64,000 nucleotides of DNA from Jeotgalibacillus malaysiensis (GCA_000818095.1 CP009416.1:1658501-1722500); one strand, 5' to 3'. Shown: positions 29,567 to 38,622, counted from the stretch's first letter. Notes: generated from the letters alone by a model not told the origin. A program made the numbers and translations.

Positions 29567-29891
29567 GTAGGTTTAATTAAATAATTTCAGCTTAGAGAGA
29601 GCCCGCAGCCGGGAAAAGATGTAACAGCATAGCTCAAGTAAACTACAAAACTGTTGAGCGCATTCAATTATTGAATCAATGTTTAAAAATATAAATTTAA
29701 GAGGGAGAGTCTGGTTGCATAGTCTGATGGTTTGGTTACAGATTTAAATGATTTTAAGAACTTTGACGATTTATCATTTTGGCAAAGTAACTAGTAGAAT
29801 ACTTTTTATATGTATCATGATTCATGAGCCATCTTAAACACTTAGAGGCTGTGTAATCGATTGTCGCTTGTCACAAAGAATACTGCGAATA
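29567..29891. other. Gene-poor stretch with a decayed gene fragment
   Basis: About 325 bases between the BCCT terminator and the marR promoter. I see no intact gene. It is AT-rich and holds the phospholipase D-like remnant at 29726-29794, which suggests the stretch is the scar of a deleted gene. Confidence 0.5.
29726..29794 (+). pseudogene. Remnant of a phospholipase D-like gene C terminus
   Basis: The 22-codon frame reads DGLVTDLNDFKNFDDLSFWQ and stops. Two exact DNA matches to the PLD-like gene occur in the same order: ACTTTGACGATTTAT (29760-29774 versus 27184-27198) and TCATTTTGGCAAAG (29774-29787 versus 27255-27268). In the intact gene they are 56 bases apart; here they are joined. This fits a duplicated copy with an internal deletion. 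Confidence 0.6.
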
Positions 29892-29921
29892 TTGTATTTT
29901 GTTAAAAGAAAATGCTAAAAT
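29892..29921 (+). promoter_or_regulatory. marR promoter
   Basis: TTGTAT (29892-29897), 18 bases, TAAAAT (29916-29921) with an extended TGC upstream of the -10. Confidence 0.6.
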
Positions 29922-29927
29922 GGTAAA

Positions 29928-29943
29928 GTTAAGTTAACTTAAC
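29928..29943. promoter_or_regulatory. Palindromic operator at the marR start site
   Basis: GTTAAGTTAACTTAAC is a 16-base perfect palindrome that starts about where transcription should begin. MarR proteins usually repress their own gene through such sites. Confidence 0.65.
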
Positions 29944-29960
29944 CATTAAGGAGAATGATG

Positions 29961-30425
29961 ATGAAAACGCTCGATTTTTATGTGAAACAACTGCATGAAA
30001 CCTTTGATGAAACAAGCAGGCTGTTAACTGTTGACTTAGAAACACTCAGTCAATTTAATTTAACACCACAGCAGGAAAGTTATCTGATGTTTTGTATAAA
30101 GTTTGCGCCACTTACAGCGACAGAACTTGTCAGGGAATTTGGTGTATCTAAAAGTGCTGTTAGCCAGGTGATCGCAAAGTTAGAAAGCGCCCGCTTCATT
30201 GAGAGAGAGAAAAATCCTGACAATATGAGGGAAACGCTGATCTATCTTGGTCCTAAAGGGCGTATGTTTGCAAGGAGAATAAAAGACTTTAATGAAAAAA
30301 TGAGAGAAGAATATTACACGCACTTATCAGTCAAGGAAATCGAGTCAGTTATACGTTCATTACAAAAATTGAATTCTGTCATTAAGGAAAAACAGAAAGC
30401 TGCTTTAAAGGAAGTCGAGTTTTAA
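29961..30425 (+). CDS. MarR-family transcriptional regulator
   Basis: 154 residues with the MarR winged helix. The recognition region is LTATELVREFGVSKSAVSQVIAKLE near residues 47-75, followed by the wing DNMRETLIYL and a C-terminal dimer helix. Three ATG codons are stacked; the one at 29961 has AAGGAG 7 bases upstream. A palindrome at the start site suggests autorepression. The next gene follows after 49 bases, so the regulated set may include the transglycosylase, nuclease and amidase behind it. Confidence 0.88.
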   Translation: MKTLDFYVKQLHETFDETSRLLTVDLETLSQFNLTPQQESYLMFCIKFAPLTATELVREFGVSKSAVSQVIAKLESARFIEREKNPDNMRETLIYLGPKGRMFARRIKDFNEKMREEYYTHLSVKEIESVIRSLQKLNSVIKEKQKAALKEVEF

Positions 30426-30474
30426 CTTCTGTTCACTACGGGATAATTCCGTTACAATGTGAAGGTGAGTGAAT

Positions 30475-31131
30475 ATGAAAGAAGAGGTAGACCTGTTGAC
30501 AAAAAAACAAAGAAAAAAACTTAAAAAGCGCAGTATTTTTACACTGCTTCTGACACTGACTTCTGTCCTGTTTTTCTCAGCACTTTTTGTCATATTAAGC
30601 GATGATGAATACAGAGGGAAAACACTTGATGTGCTTGAACAAAATGGTGCTCCGGTTGAAATGGAGATACCTGAAGAGTTTATAAACGTTTATAAAAGTG
30701 CTGAAGAGGAATATGGTGTTGACTGGCAGCTCCTGGCAGCCCATCATCGTGTAGAAACGCGATTTTCAACAATGGACACACTGGTTTCACCAGTAGGTGC
30801 TGAAGGCCATATGCAATTTATGCCGTGTACATTTATCGGCTGGGCACACCCAAGTTGTGAAGGGCTGGGTGAAGGTGATATCTCTAAGGATGAATTGACT
30901 GATCCTGAAGCAATTGAAAAGTATGGCGGTTATGGTATTGATGCAAACGGTGATGGCGTTGCAGACCCTTATAATATTGAAGATGCAGTCTATAGCGCAG
31001 CAAACTATCTATCGCAAAATGGTGCTGCAGACGGGGATCTTGAAAGTGCAATCTTTCTTTATAACAGAAGCGATCAATATGTAGAAGATGTACTCGGATT
31101 TTACCGGGATTACATTGAAAAACATCCGTAA
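30475..31131 (+). CDS. Membrane-anchored lytic transglycosylase
   Basis: 218 residues: a basic N-terminus (KKQRKKLKK), one transmembrane helix (about 20-40) and an outer lysozyme-like domain. The catalytic glutamate is in HRVETRFS (Glu94), then the family block GAEGHMQFMP and a late YLSQNGAADGDLESAIFLYN. It cleaves peptidoglycan glycan strands. The domain matches the bifunctional lysozyme/NlpC type but lacks the NlpC peptidase half. The ATG at 30475 has GAAGGTGAG at good spacing. It is 12 bases before the nuclease-like gene. Confidence 0.82.
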   Translation: MKEEVDLLTKKQRKKLKKRSIFTLLLTLTSVLFFSALFVILSDDEYRGKTLDVLEQNGAPVEMEIPEEFINVYKSAEEEYGVDWQLLAAHHRVETRFSTMDTLVSPVGAEGHMQFMPCTFIGWAHPSCEGLGEGDISKDELTDPEAIEKYGGYGIDANGDGVADPYNIEDAVYSAANYLSQNGAADGDLESAIFLYNRSDQYVEDVLGFYRDYIEKHP

Positions 31132-31143
31132 AGCGGTGAGTGA

Positions 31144-31782
31144 ATGAAAAAAGCATTTTTAATATTTATCGTTATACTGCTTGCCGGCTGCTCAGGCGGC
31201 GGTTTATCGGGAGACGTGACATATGTGGTTGACGGTGACACTCTCGATGTGAAACTTGAAGATGGGACGGTTGAAAGAATCCGTCTGTTGTTAATTGACA
31301 CACCTGAAACAAAACACCCCACAATCGGTGTAGAGCCTTATGGACCTGAAGCTTCAGCCTTTACTTCTCAATTGGAAGGTGAGCGTGTTGAGCTTGAGCT
31401 TGATGCAGCTGAGCGTGATCGCTACGGAAGGTTGTTAGCATATGTGTGGCATGATGGAGAAATGTTCAACGAAAAGCTTCTAGCAGAAGGGCTTGCGCGG
31501 GTTGCTGTTTATCCACCTAATACTAAGTATGTTGATGAATTCAGGGAGATAGAAAAGAAAGCGAAAAATCAGGAAATCGGTATTTGGTCTGAAGAGAATT
31601 ATCAAGCTGAAGAAGTGAATAATGAACCATCTGAAGATTGTATGATTAAAGGGAATATTAATTCCAGGGGAGATAAAATTTATCACACTGAAAGCTCCTC
31701 TTATTATGCACAGACGATACCTGAAGAGTGGTTCTGTTCAATAGAAGAGGCTGAAGAAGCGGGGTTCAGAGCACCAAAATAG
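31144..31782 (+). CDS. Thermonuclease-like lipoprotein with a C-terminal excalibur-like tail
   Basis: A lipoprotein of 212 residues (lipobox LAGC, Cys16) carrying a staphylococcal nuclease domain. Active-site residues are in [24 protein letters not shown] and [13 protein letters not shown]. The C-terminal segment [16 protein letters not shown] ... [16 protein letters not shown] resembles the small calcium-binding tail often fused to surface nucleases. It probably degrades nucleic acid at the cell surface. The start follows the transglycosylase closely. Confidence 0.88.
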   Translation: MKKAFLIFIVILLAGCSGGGLSGDVTYVVDGDTLDVKLEDGTVERIRLLLIDTPETKHPTIGVEPYGPEASAFTSQLEGERVELELDAAERDRYGRLLAYVWHDGEMFNEKLLAEGLARVAVYPPNTKYVDEFREIEKKAKNQEIGIWSEENYQAEEVNNEPSEDCMIKGNINSRGDKIYHTESSSYYAQTIPEEWFCSIEEAEEAGFRAPK

Positions 31783-31794
31783 GAGGCGGTTTAA

Positions 31795-33243
31795 ATGAAG
31801 ACAGAAGAATTCTCAAAGCTGGATGCTACTGAAGTTGCTCATTTAATCAAGACCAGACAAATTACGCCCAAAGAAGCGGTAGAAACTTCTTTAAGTATAA
31901 TTGATTCAAAGAACCCTCAAGTCAATGCGGTGACCCATTTGAGGGCTGAAAAAGCACTGGTGGAAGCTGAACAGACTCATATGAGTGCGCCTTTTGGAGG
32001 TGTGCCTATTTTATTAAAAGATATGTCCCAAAATGTAAAAGATTCTCCTGCGACTGCAGGAGCGAAGTTATTGAAAAGTAATGTAGCTGTAAGAAACAGC
32101 TATTTTGTGGATAAGTTGATAAAAGCAGGCTTTATTGTGCTGGGTCATACAAATGCACCGGAATTCGGTTTGAAAAACATTACAGAGCCTGACCTGCATG
32201 GGGCTTCAAGAAATCCACTCAACTTTAAGCATTCTCCCGGAGGCTCAAGCGGGGGAGCTGCTTCTGCTGTAGGCAGTGGAATGGTACCTGTAGCCGGTGC
32301 CAGCGACGGGGGTGGTTCTATCCGTATTCCTGCATCTTTTTCAGGATTAATAGGATTAAAGCCGACAAGAGGACGAATGCCGGTTGGACCAGGAGCAGGA
32401 AGGCAGTGGCAGGGTGCAGCAATTGATTTCTTTTTGACAAAATCCATTCGGGATACGGCAGCATTGTTGGAGTCAATGCAGGTCTATCAGAAAGAGGCTG
32501 CATTTCATACACCGCTGTATCAAAAGGGGTATCACGAATCATTAAATAGAAAGTATCAATTTAAAATTGGTTATTCAATTATTTCCCCAGTTGGAACGCC
32601 TGTAAGTGACGGTGCTGTGCGTGCAGTTTTAGAAACAGTGGAAAAACTTAGACTGGCAGGATTTCAATGCGAAGAAGTTACGCCTTCGATAGATGGAAAG
32701 GAGCTGATGAGACAGTATTATATGATGAACAGCGGAGAAATGGCAGCTATGGTACATAATCTTGAACAGGCATTTAATAAAAAACTGACATTGGAGGATG
32801 TTGAAATTGAATCCTGGGCGCTTTACCAGGCTGGATTAAAATGCTCAGCAGGTGATTTCAGCCGCAGTCTTGCAGCCTGGGATCAGGCGTCAGCAACCAT
32901 GCACGCTTTTCATCAGTCATATGATTTATATTTAACGCCCGCTGCTGCTGATACCGCACCGCTGATCGGACAATTGGGGCATAGCAATTCCATGCGGAAA
33001 TCACTGGAGCAAATTGATACGCTATCAGCATCAGCACAGCAGGAGTTGATTTATGAGATGTTCGAGCCGAGCCTGACTTTAACACCTTACACACAGCTTG
33101 CAAATTTAACAGGTCAGCCTGCAATCAGTTTACCTTTGTATACGGCTGAAAATGGATTGCCAATTGGTGTACAGCTAATGGCCCCTAAAGGGAATGAACA
33201 CTGGCTGCTAAATATCAGCAACATTTTGCTCGGTGCAGATTAA
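31795..33243 (+). CDS. Amidase of the amidase-signature family
   Basis: 482 residues. The Ser-cisSer-Lys triad is visible: lysine in ILLKDMSQN (near 72), and the serines in the glycine-rich block HSPGGSSGGAASAVGSG and GASDGGGSIRIPASFSGL (about 144-180). Members hydrolyse amides, including glutaminyl groups in GatA; the lack of neighbouring gatB and gatC points to a general amidase such as the peptide or aryl type. AGGAGGCGG precedes the ATG by 8 bases. It ends the four-gene run that begins with marR. Confidence 0.88.
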   Translation: MKTEEFSKLDATEVAHLIKTRQITPKEAVETSLSIIDSKNPQVNAVTHLRAEKALVEAEQTHMSAPFGGVPILLKDMSQNVKDSPATAGAKLLKSNVAVRNSYFVDKLIKAGFIVLGHTNAPEFGLKNITEPDLHGASRNPLNFKHSPGGSSGGAASAVGSGMVPVAGASDGGGSIRIPASFSGLIGLKPTRGRMPVGPGAGRQWQGAAIDFFLTKSIRDTAALLESMQVYQKEAAFHTPLYQKGYHESLNRKYQFKIGYSIISPVGTPVSDGAVRAVLETVEKLRLAGFQCEEVTPSIDGKELMRQYYMMNSGEMAAMVHNLEQAFNKKLTLEDVEIESWALYQAGLKCSAGDFSRSLAAWDQASATMHAFHQSYDLYLTPAAADTAPLIGQLGHSNSMRKSLEQIDTLSASAQQELIYEMFEPSLTLTPYTQLANLTGQPAISLPLYTAENGLPIGVQLMAPKGNEHWLLNISNILLGAD

Positions 33244-33347
33244 TATTATGGTAAAAAAGCTCTCAACATAGATCTTTGTTAAATCAAATGATTAAAACAC
33301 CACAAAAGCCGAGCTTTCTATGAAAGAATGAATCGCATCTCAGATTA

Positions 33348-33368
33348 TTGATAAGTTTTACTTATCAA
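33348..33368. promoter_or_regulatory. CcpC-type dyad upstream of aconitase
   Basis: TTGATAAGT-TTT-ACTTATCAA contains ATAA-N7-TTAT at 33351-33365, the CcpC site. A partial second half-site (TTAT at 33394-33397) lies near the expected start, as at B. subtilis citB. CcpC would repress aconitase until citrate accumulates. Confidence 0.65.
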
Positions 33369-33476
33369 ATAACATAACTTTATTGATATTTACTTATGAA
33401 GACAATTGTATTAAGATTGAATTGTGCGAAAAAAGTTACATAACGTCGCTTTACAAATTATTGAGGGGGAAAAAAG

Positions 33477-36188
33477 ATGGCTAATCAGGATATTTTCCAA
33501 TCGAAAAAATCTTTTGAGCTAGAAGGTAAACGCTATCATTACTATGAGCTGAAAACGCTTGAAGAAAAGGGCTTTACTAATATTTCTAAATTGCCTTACT
33601 CGATTCGTGTCTTACTCGAATCTGTATTACGTCAATATGACGGCAGAGTAATTAAAGAAGATCACATTAAAAACCTTGCAAACTGGGGTTCTGAAGAAGT
33701 TAAAGATTCAGAGGTGCCATTCAAACCTTCACGAGTAATTCTTCAGGACTTTACTGGTGTTCCTGCAGTTGTTGACCTTGCTTCATTACGTGATGCAATG
33801 TCTAAAATGGGCGGTTCACCTGACAAAATTAATCCTGAAATTCCGGTTGACCTCGTTATTGACCACTCAGTACAGGTTGATAAATACGGAACACCCGATG
33901 CACTTCAGGTTAATATGGACCTTGAATTTGAACGTAATGCTGAGCGTTATCAGTTCCTTTCATGGGCTCAAAAAGCATTTGATAACTACCGTGCCGTTCC
34001 ACCTGCTACAGGTATCGTACACCAGGTAAACCTTGAGTATCTTGCTAATGTCGTTCATGCGATTGAAAATGCAGAAGGTGAAACAATTGCTTTTCCTGAT
34101 ACACTTGTAGGAACTGACTCCCATACGACAATGATCAATGGTATCGGTGTATTAGGATGGGGTGTTGGCGGTATCGAAGCTGAAGCTGGCATGCTTGGAC
34201 AGCCTTCATATTTCCCAATTCCTGAAGTAATCGGTGTTCGCCTTACGAATGAGCTGCCTCAGGGTGCAACAGCAACTGACCTGGCATTAAAAGTAACACA
34301 AGTACTCCGTCAAAAGGGCGTTGTAGGTAAATTTGTAGAGTTCTTTGGTGATGGGGTTGCAAATCTGCCGCTTGCAGACCGTGCAACAATTGCCAACATG
34401 GCACCTGAATACGGCGCAACATGCGGATTCTTCCCTGTAGATGAGGAGTCTTTAAACTACATGCGCTTAACAGGCCGTGAAGAGAGCGATATTGCAGTCG
34501 TAAAAGAATATTTGCAGCGTAATGATATGTTCTTTACAACTGATAAAGAAGATCCGACTTACACGGACGTTGTTGAACTCGACTTGAGTACTGTTGAACC
34601 AAATCTTTCAGGACCAAAACGTCCTCAGGATCTGATTCCATTATCTGCTATGCAGAAAGAATTCCATAAAGCTCTTACTGCAAAAGAAGGCGTTCAGGGC
34701 TTCGGTCTTGAAAAAGAAGAAATCAATAAAGAAGCAGTAGTAGAATTCAGCAATGGTGATGTAGCACCGATGAAGACTGGTGCAATTGCAATTGCAGCAA
34801 TCACAAGCTGTACAAATACTTCAAATCCATACGTTATGCTTGGTGCCGGTTTAGTAGCCCAAAAAGCCGTTGAGCTTGGCATGGAAGTTCCAAAGTATGT
34901 AAAGACATCCCTTGCACCTGGATCTAAAGTCGTTTCAGGATACCTGCGTGATGCCAATCTGTTAGATCCACTGGCAAGTCTTGGATTTGATCTTGTAGGT
35001 TACGGTTGTACAACGTGTATTGGTAACTCAGGACCGCTTCTTCCTGAAATTGAAAAAACAATTTCAGAAAGCGATCTGTTGGTATCTTCAGTGCTCTCAG
35101 GAAACCGTAACTTTGAAGGGCGTATTCATCCGCTAGTACGTGCAAACTATCTGGCTTCTCCACCGCTTGTTGTTGCATATGCACTTGCAGGAACAGTTGA
35201 TATCGACCTTCAGAAGGATCCGATTGGTAAAGGTAAAGATGGACAGGACATTTTCCTGAAAGACATCTGGCCAACAACTGAAGAAGTTAATGAAATCGTT
35301 AAATCAACTGTTACGCCTGAACTTTTCCGTGAAGAGTATGAGCGCGTATTTGATAATAATGAAAGATGGAATGAAATTGAAACAAACGATGATGCACTAT
35401 ATGCATTTTCAAATGATTCAACATACATTCAGAATCCGCCTTTCTTTGAAGGTTTGACTGAACACCCATCTGCTATTGAAACACTAAGCGGTATGCGTGT
35501 AGTCGGTAAATTTGGAGACTCTGTAACAACTGACCATATTTCTCCAGCTGGAGCGATTGGTAAAGATACGCCTGCAGGTAAATATCTGCGTGAAAATGGT
35601 GTAGAGATCCGTGACTTCAACTCATATGGCTCACGTCGTGGTAATCATGAAGTAATGATGCGCGGTACTTTTGCAAATATCCGTATCCGTAACCAGATTG
35701 CTCCTGGAACTGAAGGTGGCTATACGACTTACTGGCCAACCGGTGATGTGATGGCAATCTATGATGCTTGCATGAAGTATCAGGAAGACAACACAGGTTT
35801 AGTTGTACTTGCAGGTAAAGATTACGGTATGGGTTCTTCACGTGACTGGGCTGCAAAAGGAACTAATCTTCTAGGTATTAAAACAGTAATTGCAGAAAGC
35901 TATGAGCGTATTCACCGTTCAAACCTTGTATTTATGGGCGTACTGCCGCTTCAATTTAAGAAGGGTGAGAGTGCTGAAACACTAGGATTAACAGGTAAAG
36001 AAACAATCGCAGTAAATATTACTGATGATGTAAAGCCTCGTGATATTCTGACTGTAACAGCAACTGATGAAGACGGAAAAGTCACTGAATTTGAAGTGCT
36101 TGCACGTTTCGACTCGGATGTTGAAGTAGATTACTACCGTCATGGTGGAATTTTAAGAATGGTTCTTCGTGACAAACTAACTGTATAA
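33477..36188 (+). CDS. acnA: Aconitate hydratase
   Basis: TCA-cycle enzyme converting citrate to isocitrate; named citB in B. subtilis. Length 903 and the [4Fe-4S] ligands Cys445 (TSCTNTSNP), Cys511 and Cys514 ([13 protein letters not shown]) are all present. The C-terminal swivel domain starts after [12 protein letters not shown] and contains [14 protein letters not shown] near residue 785. When iron is low the apo-protein of this family binds mRNA (known for B. subtilis and others). Controlled by a CcpC-type dyad upstream. Confidence 0.97.
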   Translation: MANQDIFQSKKSFELEGKRYHYYELKTLEEKGFTNISKLPYSIRVLLESVLRQYDGRVIKEDHIKNLANWGSEEVKDSEVPFKPSRVILQDFTGVPAVVDLASLRDAMSKMGGSPDKINPEIPVDLVIDHSVQVDKYGTPDALQVNMDLEFERNAERYQFLSWAQKAFDNYRAVPPATGIVHQVNLEYLANVVHAIENAEGETIAFPDTLVGTDSHTTMINGIGVLGWGVGGIEAEAGMLGQPSYFPIPEVIGVRLTNELPQGATATDLALKVTQVLRQKGVVGKFVEFFGDGVANLPLADRATIANMAPEYGATCGFFPVDEESLNYMRLTGREESDIAVVKEYLQRNDMFFTTDKEDPTYTDVVELDLSTVEPNLSGPKRPQDLIPLSAMQKEFHKALTAKEGVQGFGLEKEEINKEAVVEFSNGDVAPMKTGAIAIAAITSCTNTSNPYVMLGAGLVAQKAVELGMEVPKYVKTSLAPGSKVVSGYLRDANLLDPLASLGFDLVGYGCTTCIGNSGPLLPEIEKTISESDLLVSSVLSGNRNFEGRIHPLVRANYLASPPLVVAYALAGTVDIDLQKDPIGKGKDGQDIFLKDIWPTTEEVNEIVKSTVTPELFREEYERVFDNNERWNEIETNDDALYAFSNDSTYIQNPPFFEGLTEHPSAIETLSGMRVVGKFGDSVTTDHISPAGAIGKDTPAGKYLRENGVEIRDFNSYGSRRGNHEVMMRGTFANIRIRNQIAPGTEGGYTTYWPTGDVMAIYDACMKYQEDNTGLVVLAGKDYGMGSSRDWAAKGTNLLGIKTVIAESYERIHRSNLVFMGVLPLQFKKGESAETLGLTGKETIAVNITDDVKPRDILTVTATDEDGKVTEFEVLARFDSDVEVDYYRHGGILRMVLRDKLTV

Positions 36189-36193
36189 TGACA

Positions 36194-36227
36194 AAAATCC
36201 GGCAGTCATCAGGCTGCCGGATTTTTT
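36194..36227 (+). terminator. Terminator after acnA
   Basis: AAAATCCGGCAG (36194-36205) pairs with CTGCCGGATTTT (36214-36225), followed by T residues. Confidence 0.92.
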
Positions 36228-36312
36228 CGTGTTATAATTCTAAAAATTCCAACAATTTTAGTTTAAAACATCTCAATCTGTGACATACTGTAAATAGGAG
36301 GTGTTACATGAA

Positions 36313-36447
36313 ATGAGAGTGAAAGGAAAGTCTTTTCAGGAATTGCTGGCAGAGAATCGATCTGACATCAAAAAAGATCCAGTGAAAATGGATCGTATTG
36401 AAGAGCGTTTGGAAAAAAGATGGATTACATGGAGTGAGAAATACTAA
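36313..36447 (+). CDS. FbpB-family small basic protein
   Basis: 44 residues: short basic start (MRVKGKSFQELLAENR), then charged helix DIKKDPVKMDRIEERLEKRW. The pattern SFQELLAENR ... IEERLEKR matches the Fur-regulated basic protein B family as I know it. In B. subtilis FbpB helps the small RNA FsrA to silence iron-using proteins, aconitase among them. An AGGAGG site precedes the start (36297 region), and a two-codon frame ATGAAATGA overlaps it. No Fur box is visible upstream. Confidence 0.6.
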   Translation: MRVKGKSFQELLAENRSDIKKDPVKMDRIEERLEKRWITWSEKY

Positions 36448-36454
36448 TCAGATC

Positions 36455-36492
36455 GCATTCTGTCCTGCCTGGATAGGGTGCTTTTATTTTTT
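36455..36492 (+). terminator. Terminator after the FbpB-like gene
   Basis: GCATTCTGTCC (36455-36465... 11 bases) pairs with GGATAGGGTGC (36471-36481) with three G-U pairs, followed by a T-rich run. Confidence 0.75.
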
Positions 36493-36546
36493 TTCAGAGA
36501 ATTTTCAGCTATAATGAGGCTACATCGTCATGAAAAGAGGGTAATT

Positions 36547-36987
36547 ATGCTAACAGCAACGAAAGAAATTGAAGTACGCTATGCAGAGACGGACCAGATG
36601 GGTGTTGTGTACCATGCAAACTATTTAATTTGGATGGAGATTGGCCGTACATCCTTAATTGAAACCATGGGCTTCAAATATTCTGACATGGAAGATGAAG
36701 GTGTTTTAGCGCCTGTTATGGATATTATTATTTCTTATAAGAGTCCTGTAAAATATGGTGATAAAGTAACGGTACATACATGGATGGAGCATTATGACGG
36801 TCTTAGAACCCATTATGCCTACAACATCGTCTTAGAGGACGGAACTCTTGCTGCATCTGGTCTTTCAAAGCATGTATGTGTAAAAAAAGAAAGTTTCAGA
36901 CCTGTATCAGTCAAAAAGTACTTTCCTGCCTGGCATGAAGCATGCGAAAAGCATAAAAAACAGCCTGAAATGCAGGGGAGTAAGTGA
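36547..36987 (+). CDS. yneP: Acyl-CoA thioesterase, 4HBT hot-dog fold (YneP)
   Basis: 146 residues with the 4-hydroxybenzoyl-CoA thioesterase motif RYAETDQMGVVYHANYLIWM, whose aspartate is the catalytic residue. It hydrolyses acyl-CoA thioesters; the chain specificity is not clear. The ATG at 36547 has AAGAGGG upstream; longer in-frame starts run into the terminator of the previous gene. YneQ follows with 2 bases between stop and start, so the two are translated together as in B. subtilis. Confidence 0.9.
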   Translation: MLTATKEIEVRYAETDQMGVVYHANYLIWMEIGRTSLIETMGFKYSDMEDEGVLAPVMDIIISYKSPVKYGDKVTVHTWMEHYDGLRTHYAYNIVLEDGTLAASGLSKHVCVKKESFRPVSVKKYFPAWHEACEKHKKQPEMQGSK

Positions 36988-36989
36988 TA

Positions 36990-37295
36990 ATGGCTTTTGG
37001 AATCAAAAGAGCTGAGCTTGTGAAATGGAAACGTGATATTGATCGTGGCGAAATCGCTTTTTTAACACATTATTGGGTTGATGATCGTTTTCATGAAATG
37101 AGAACTGTCACAAAAGCAGGCGCGATGAATATTGATCAGCTTTCAGACTGGGGCAGTCAATACGGACTTAAAAAAGAATGGATTCATATCAGAGAAGATG
37201 GATATTCTCATTATGATCTGATCGGAGATACTCAGCTCTACATACTGAAGTCTGAGGGTCTGACAGAACATATTGAACGATTCAAAATAAAATAA
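36990..37295 (+). CDS. yneQ: Hypothetical protein YneQ
   Basis: 101 residues, soluble, starting MAFGIKRAELVKWKRDIDRG. Rich in aromatic residues (HYWVDDRFHEM, DWGSQYGLKKEW). It occurs next to yneP in Bacillus but has no assigned function. The ATG at 36990 has GGGGAG at good spacing; a GTG six bases earlier is less likely. Its stop codon lies in the first bases of a bidirectional terminator. Confidence 0.85.
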   Translation: MAFGIKRAELVKWKRDIDRGEIAFLTHYWVDDRFHEMRTVTKAGAMNIDQLSDWGSQYGLKKEWIHIREDGYSHYDLIGDTQLYILKSEGLTEHIERFKIK

Positions 37296-37315
37296 AACCG
37301 CATTTCTGCGGTTTT
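37294..37315. terminator. Bidirectional terminator between yneQ and yneR
   Basis: AAAACCGCA (37294-37302) pairs with TGCGGTTTT (37307-37315). It touches the stop codons of both convergent genes. Confidence 0.9.
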
Positions 37316-37607
37316 AAGACTTTTTATATTCGTATTCGGGACCTTCAAGTTTAGTATCATATGCCACATGGAGATCATGACCGTCAAAATACCAGACATC
37401 ACTTTCTTCAACAAAGAAATGAATGCCGGACATTTCGGTTTCTGCGGCTGGTTCTACAGGTTCATCTTTTGAAACGCCAAGTGAAAAGCCTTCCTGCACC
37501 GCGCTGGAGCCTCCATATTTAGCAAAAAATCTAACGTGGGAGCCTTTTTCAATTTGCATTTCGTTTTTAAACCATTCAAGTGCATCTTCTGATAATGTAA
37601 TATTCAA
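37314..37607 (-). CDS. yneR: HesB/IscA-like protein without cysteines (YneR)
   Basis: 97 residues with the HesB/YadR/YfhF fold: VRFFAKYGGSSAVQEGFSLGV and the C-terminal DLHVAYDTKLEGPEYEY. Iron-sulphur carriers of this fold need three cysteines; this protein has none, so a scaffold role is unlikely and its function is open. It starts with TTG, which has AAAGGAG 8 bases upstream on the minus strand. B. subtilis has the same gene at this place. Confidence 0.85.
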   Translation of the reverse strand: MNITLSEDALEWFKNEMQIEKGSHVRFFAKYGGSSAVQEGFSLGVSKDEPVEPAAETEMSGIHFFVEESDVWYFDGHDLHVAYDTKLEGPEYEYKKS

Positions 37608-37702
37608 TTGAAAAACTCCTTTCCTGAGTACAGCTGTTTGCTGTTTAATTAATCTACATTATAAAGTAAGAAATATATTGTGACAAAGAAAGGGTGTTAC
37701 AG

Positions 37703-37948
37703 ATGGAAAAAAATCTGTTTTGGATCATTGGGGCCTTTATATTCGGAGGGCTTGCAATACAGGTATTCATTCAGCTAGAAACCTATTACTATACTGAAGC
37801 GTTATTATCTATTTTAACGGGTGCAATTATTTATTTTGGGCTGGTTGTACTCAGTAAAAAGAACCATAAAGCATTTCTAGCAGGTACAGCCGTTTTAGCA
37901 GCTGCCGCGATCGTTATGATTTTTGTCTCACCTGCATTAGCCCACTAA
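37703..37948 (+). CDS. Small membrane protein, unknown
   Basis: 81 residues with three hydrophobic helices (about residues 5-20, 30-48 and 60-78) joined by short loops, one basic (SKKNHKA). The ATG at 37703 has AAAGGGTG upstream with good spacing. I do not recognise a family. It stands alone between yneR and plsY, both on the other strand. Confidence 0.7.
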   Translation: MEKNLFWIIGAFIFGGLAIQVFIQLETYYYTEALLSILTGAIIYFGLVVLSKKNHKAFLAGTAVLAAAAIVMIFVSPALAH

Positions 37949-38008
37949 AAAGTTGGAGCGTCAATCTTAAAAGACCTTTCTGGTTCAGCTATACGTGTAT
38001 AAAAGCTA

Positions 38009-38035
38009 AGAGGGTGAGACAGTGTCTCACCCTCT
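38009..38035. terminator. Terminator between the small membrane gene and plsY
   Basis: AGAGGGTGAGACA (38009-38021) is followed, after one base, by its exact complement (38023-38035). It is T-rich on the minus strand beyond 38009, so it mainly serves plsY. Confidence 0.8.
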
Positions 38036-38037
38036 AT

Positions 38038-38622
38038 TTACATCCACTTAATTTTCGGCTCAGTCTTATTTTTTATTCTGGCAATATTATCTTTATGCCT
38101 TACAACAATAAAAACAGACATAACCCCAATTATAATCGTTAAAAATAAATCATCAGTAAAAATCAGACAATATAAAATGCCAAATAAAGCTGCAGCCATG
38201 GAAGAAAGTGATACATACTTTGATAGCTTCAGCACAATCAGAAAAACCAGCACCACCAGGACAAAAAGAATTGGCTCATAGCCCAGAACAACGCCTGAGG
38301 AAGTTGCCACAGCCTTACCGCCTTTAAATCCGGCGAATACAGGAAAAATGTGCCCGACAACCGCTAATACACCTGCAAGCAGCATCAGATCAGGCAGTCC
38401 GAACAGAAGCGGAAGTAAAGTTGCTGCAGTACCTTTTAAGATATCAATCACCGTTACAACGATTCCTGCTTTTTTTCCAAGCGTCCTGAAGGTGTTTGTT
38501 GCCCCAAGATTACCGCTACCGAAATTTCTAATATCTTTTTTATAGAATGCTTTACCTACCCAGAGTCCTGACGGTATTGAACCGAGAATATAGGCGATAA
38601 TAAAAATGATGGCAATGTCCAT
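38038..38622 (-). CDS. plsY: Glycerol-3-phosphate acyltransferase PlsY
   Basis: Membrane enzyme of 194 residues with five hydrophobic segments. It transfers the acyl group from acyl phosphate to glycerol 3-phosphate, the first step of phospholipid synthesis. Family motifs are [13 protein letters not shown], the [21 protein letters not shown] block near residues 32-53, and [14 protein letters not shown] near 98. The start has AAGGAG on the minus strand. It is yneS in B. subtilis, at the same place. Confidence 0.95.
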   Translation of the reverse strand: MDIAIIFIIAYILGSIPSGLWVGKAFYKKDIRNFGSGNLGATNTFRTLGKKAGIVVTVIDILKGTAATLLPLLFGLPDLMLLAGVLAVVGHIFPVFAGFKGGKAVATSSGVVLGYEPILFVLVVLVFLIVLKLSKYVSLSSMAAALFGILYCLIFTDDLFLTIIIGVMSVFIVVRHKDNIARIKNKTEPKIKWM

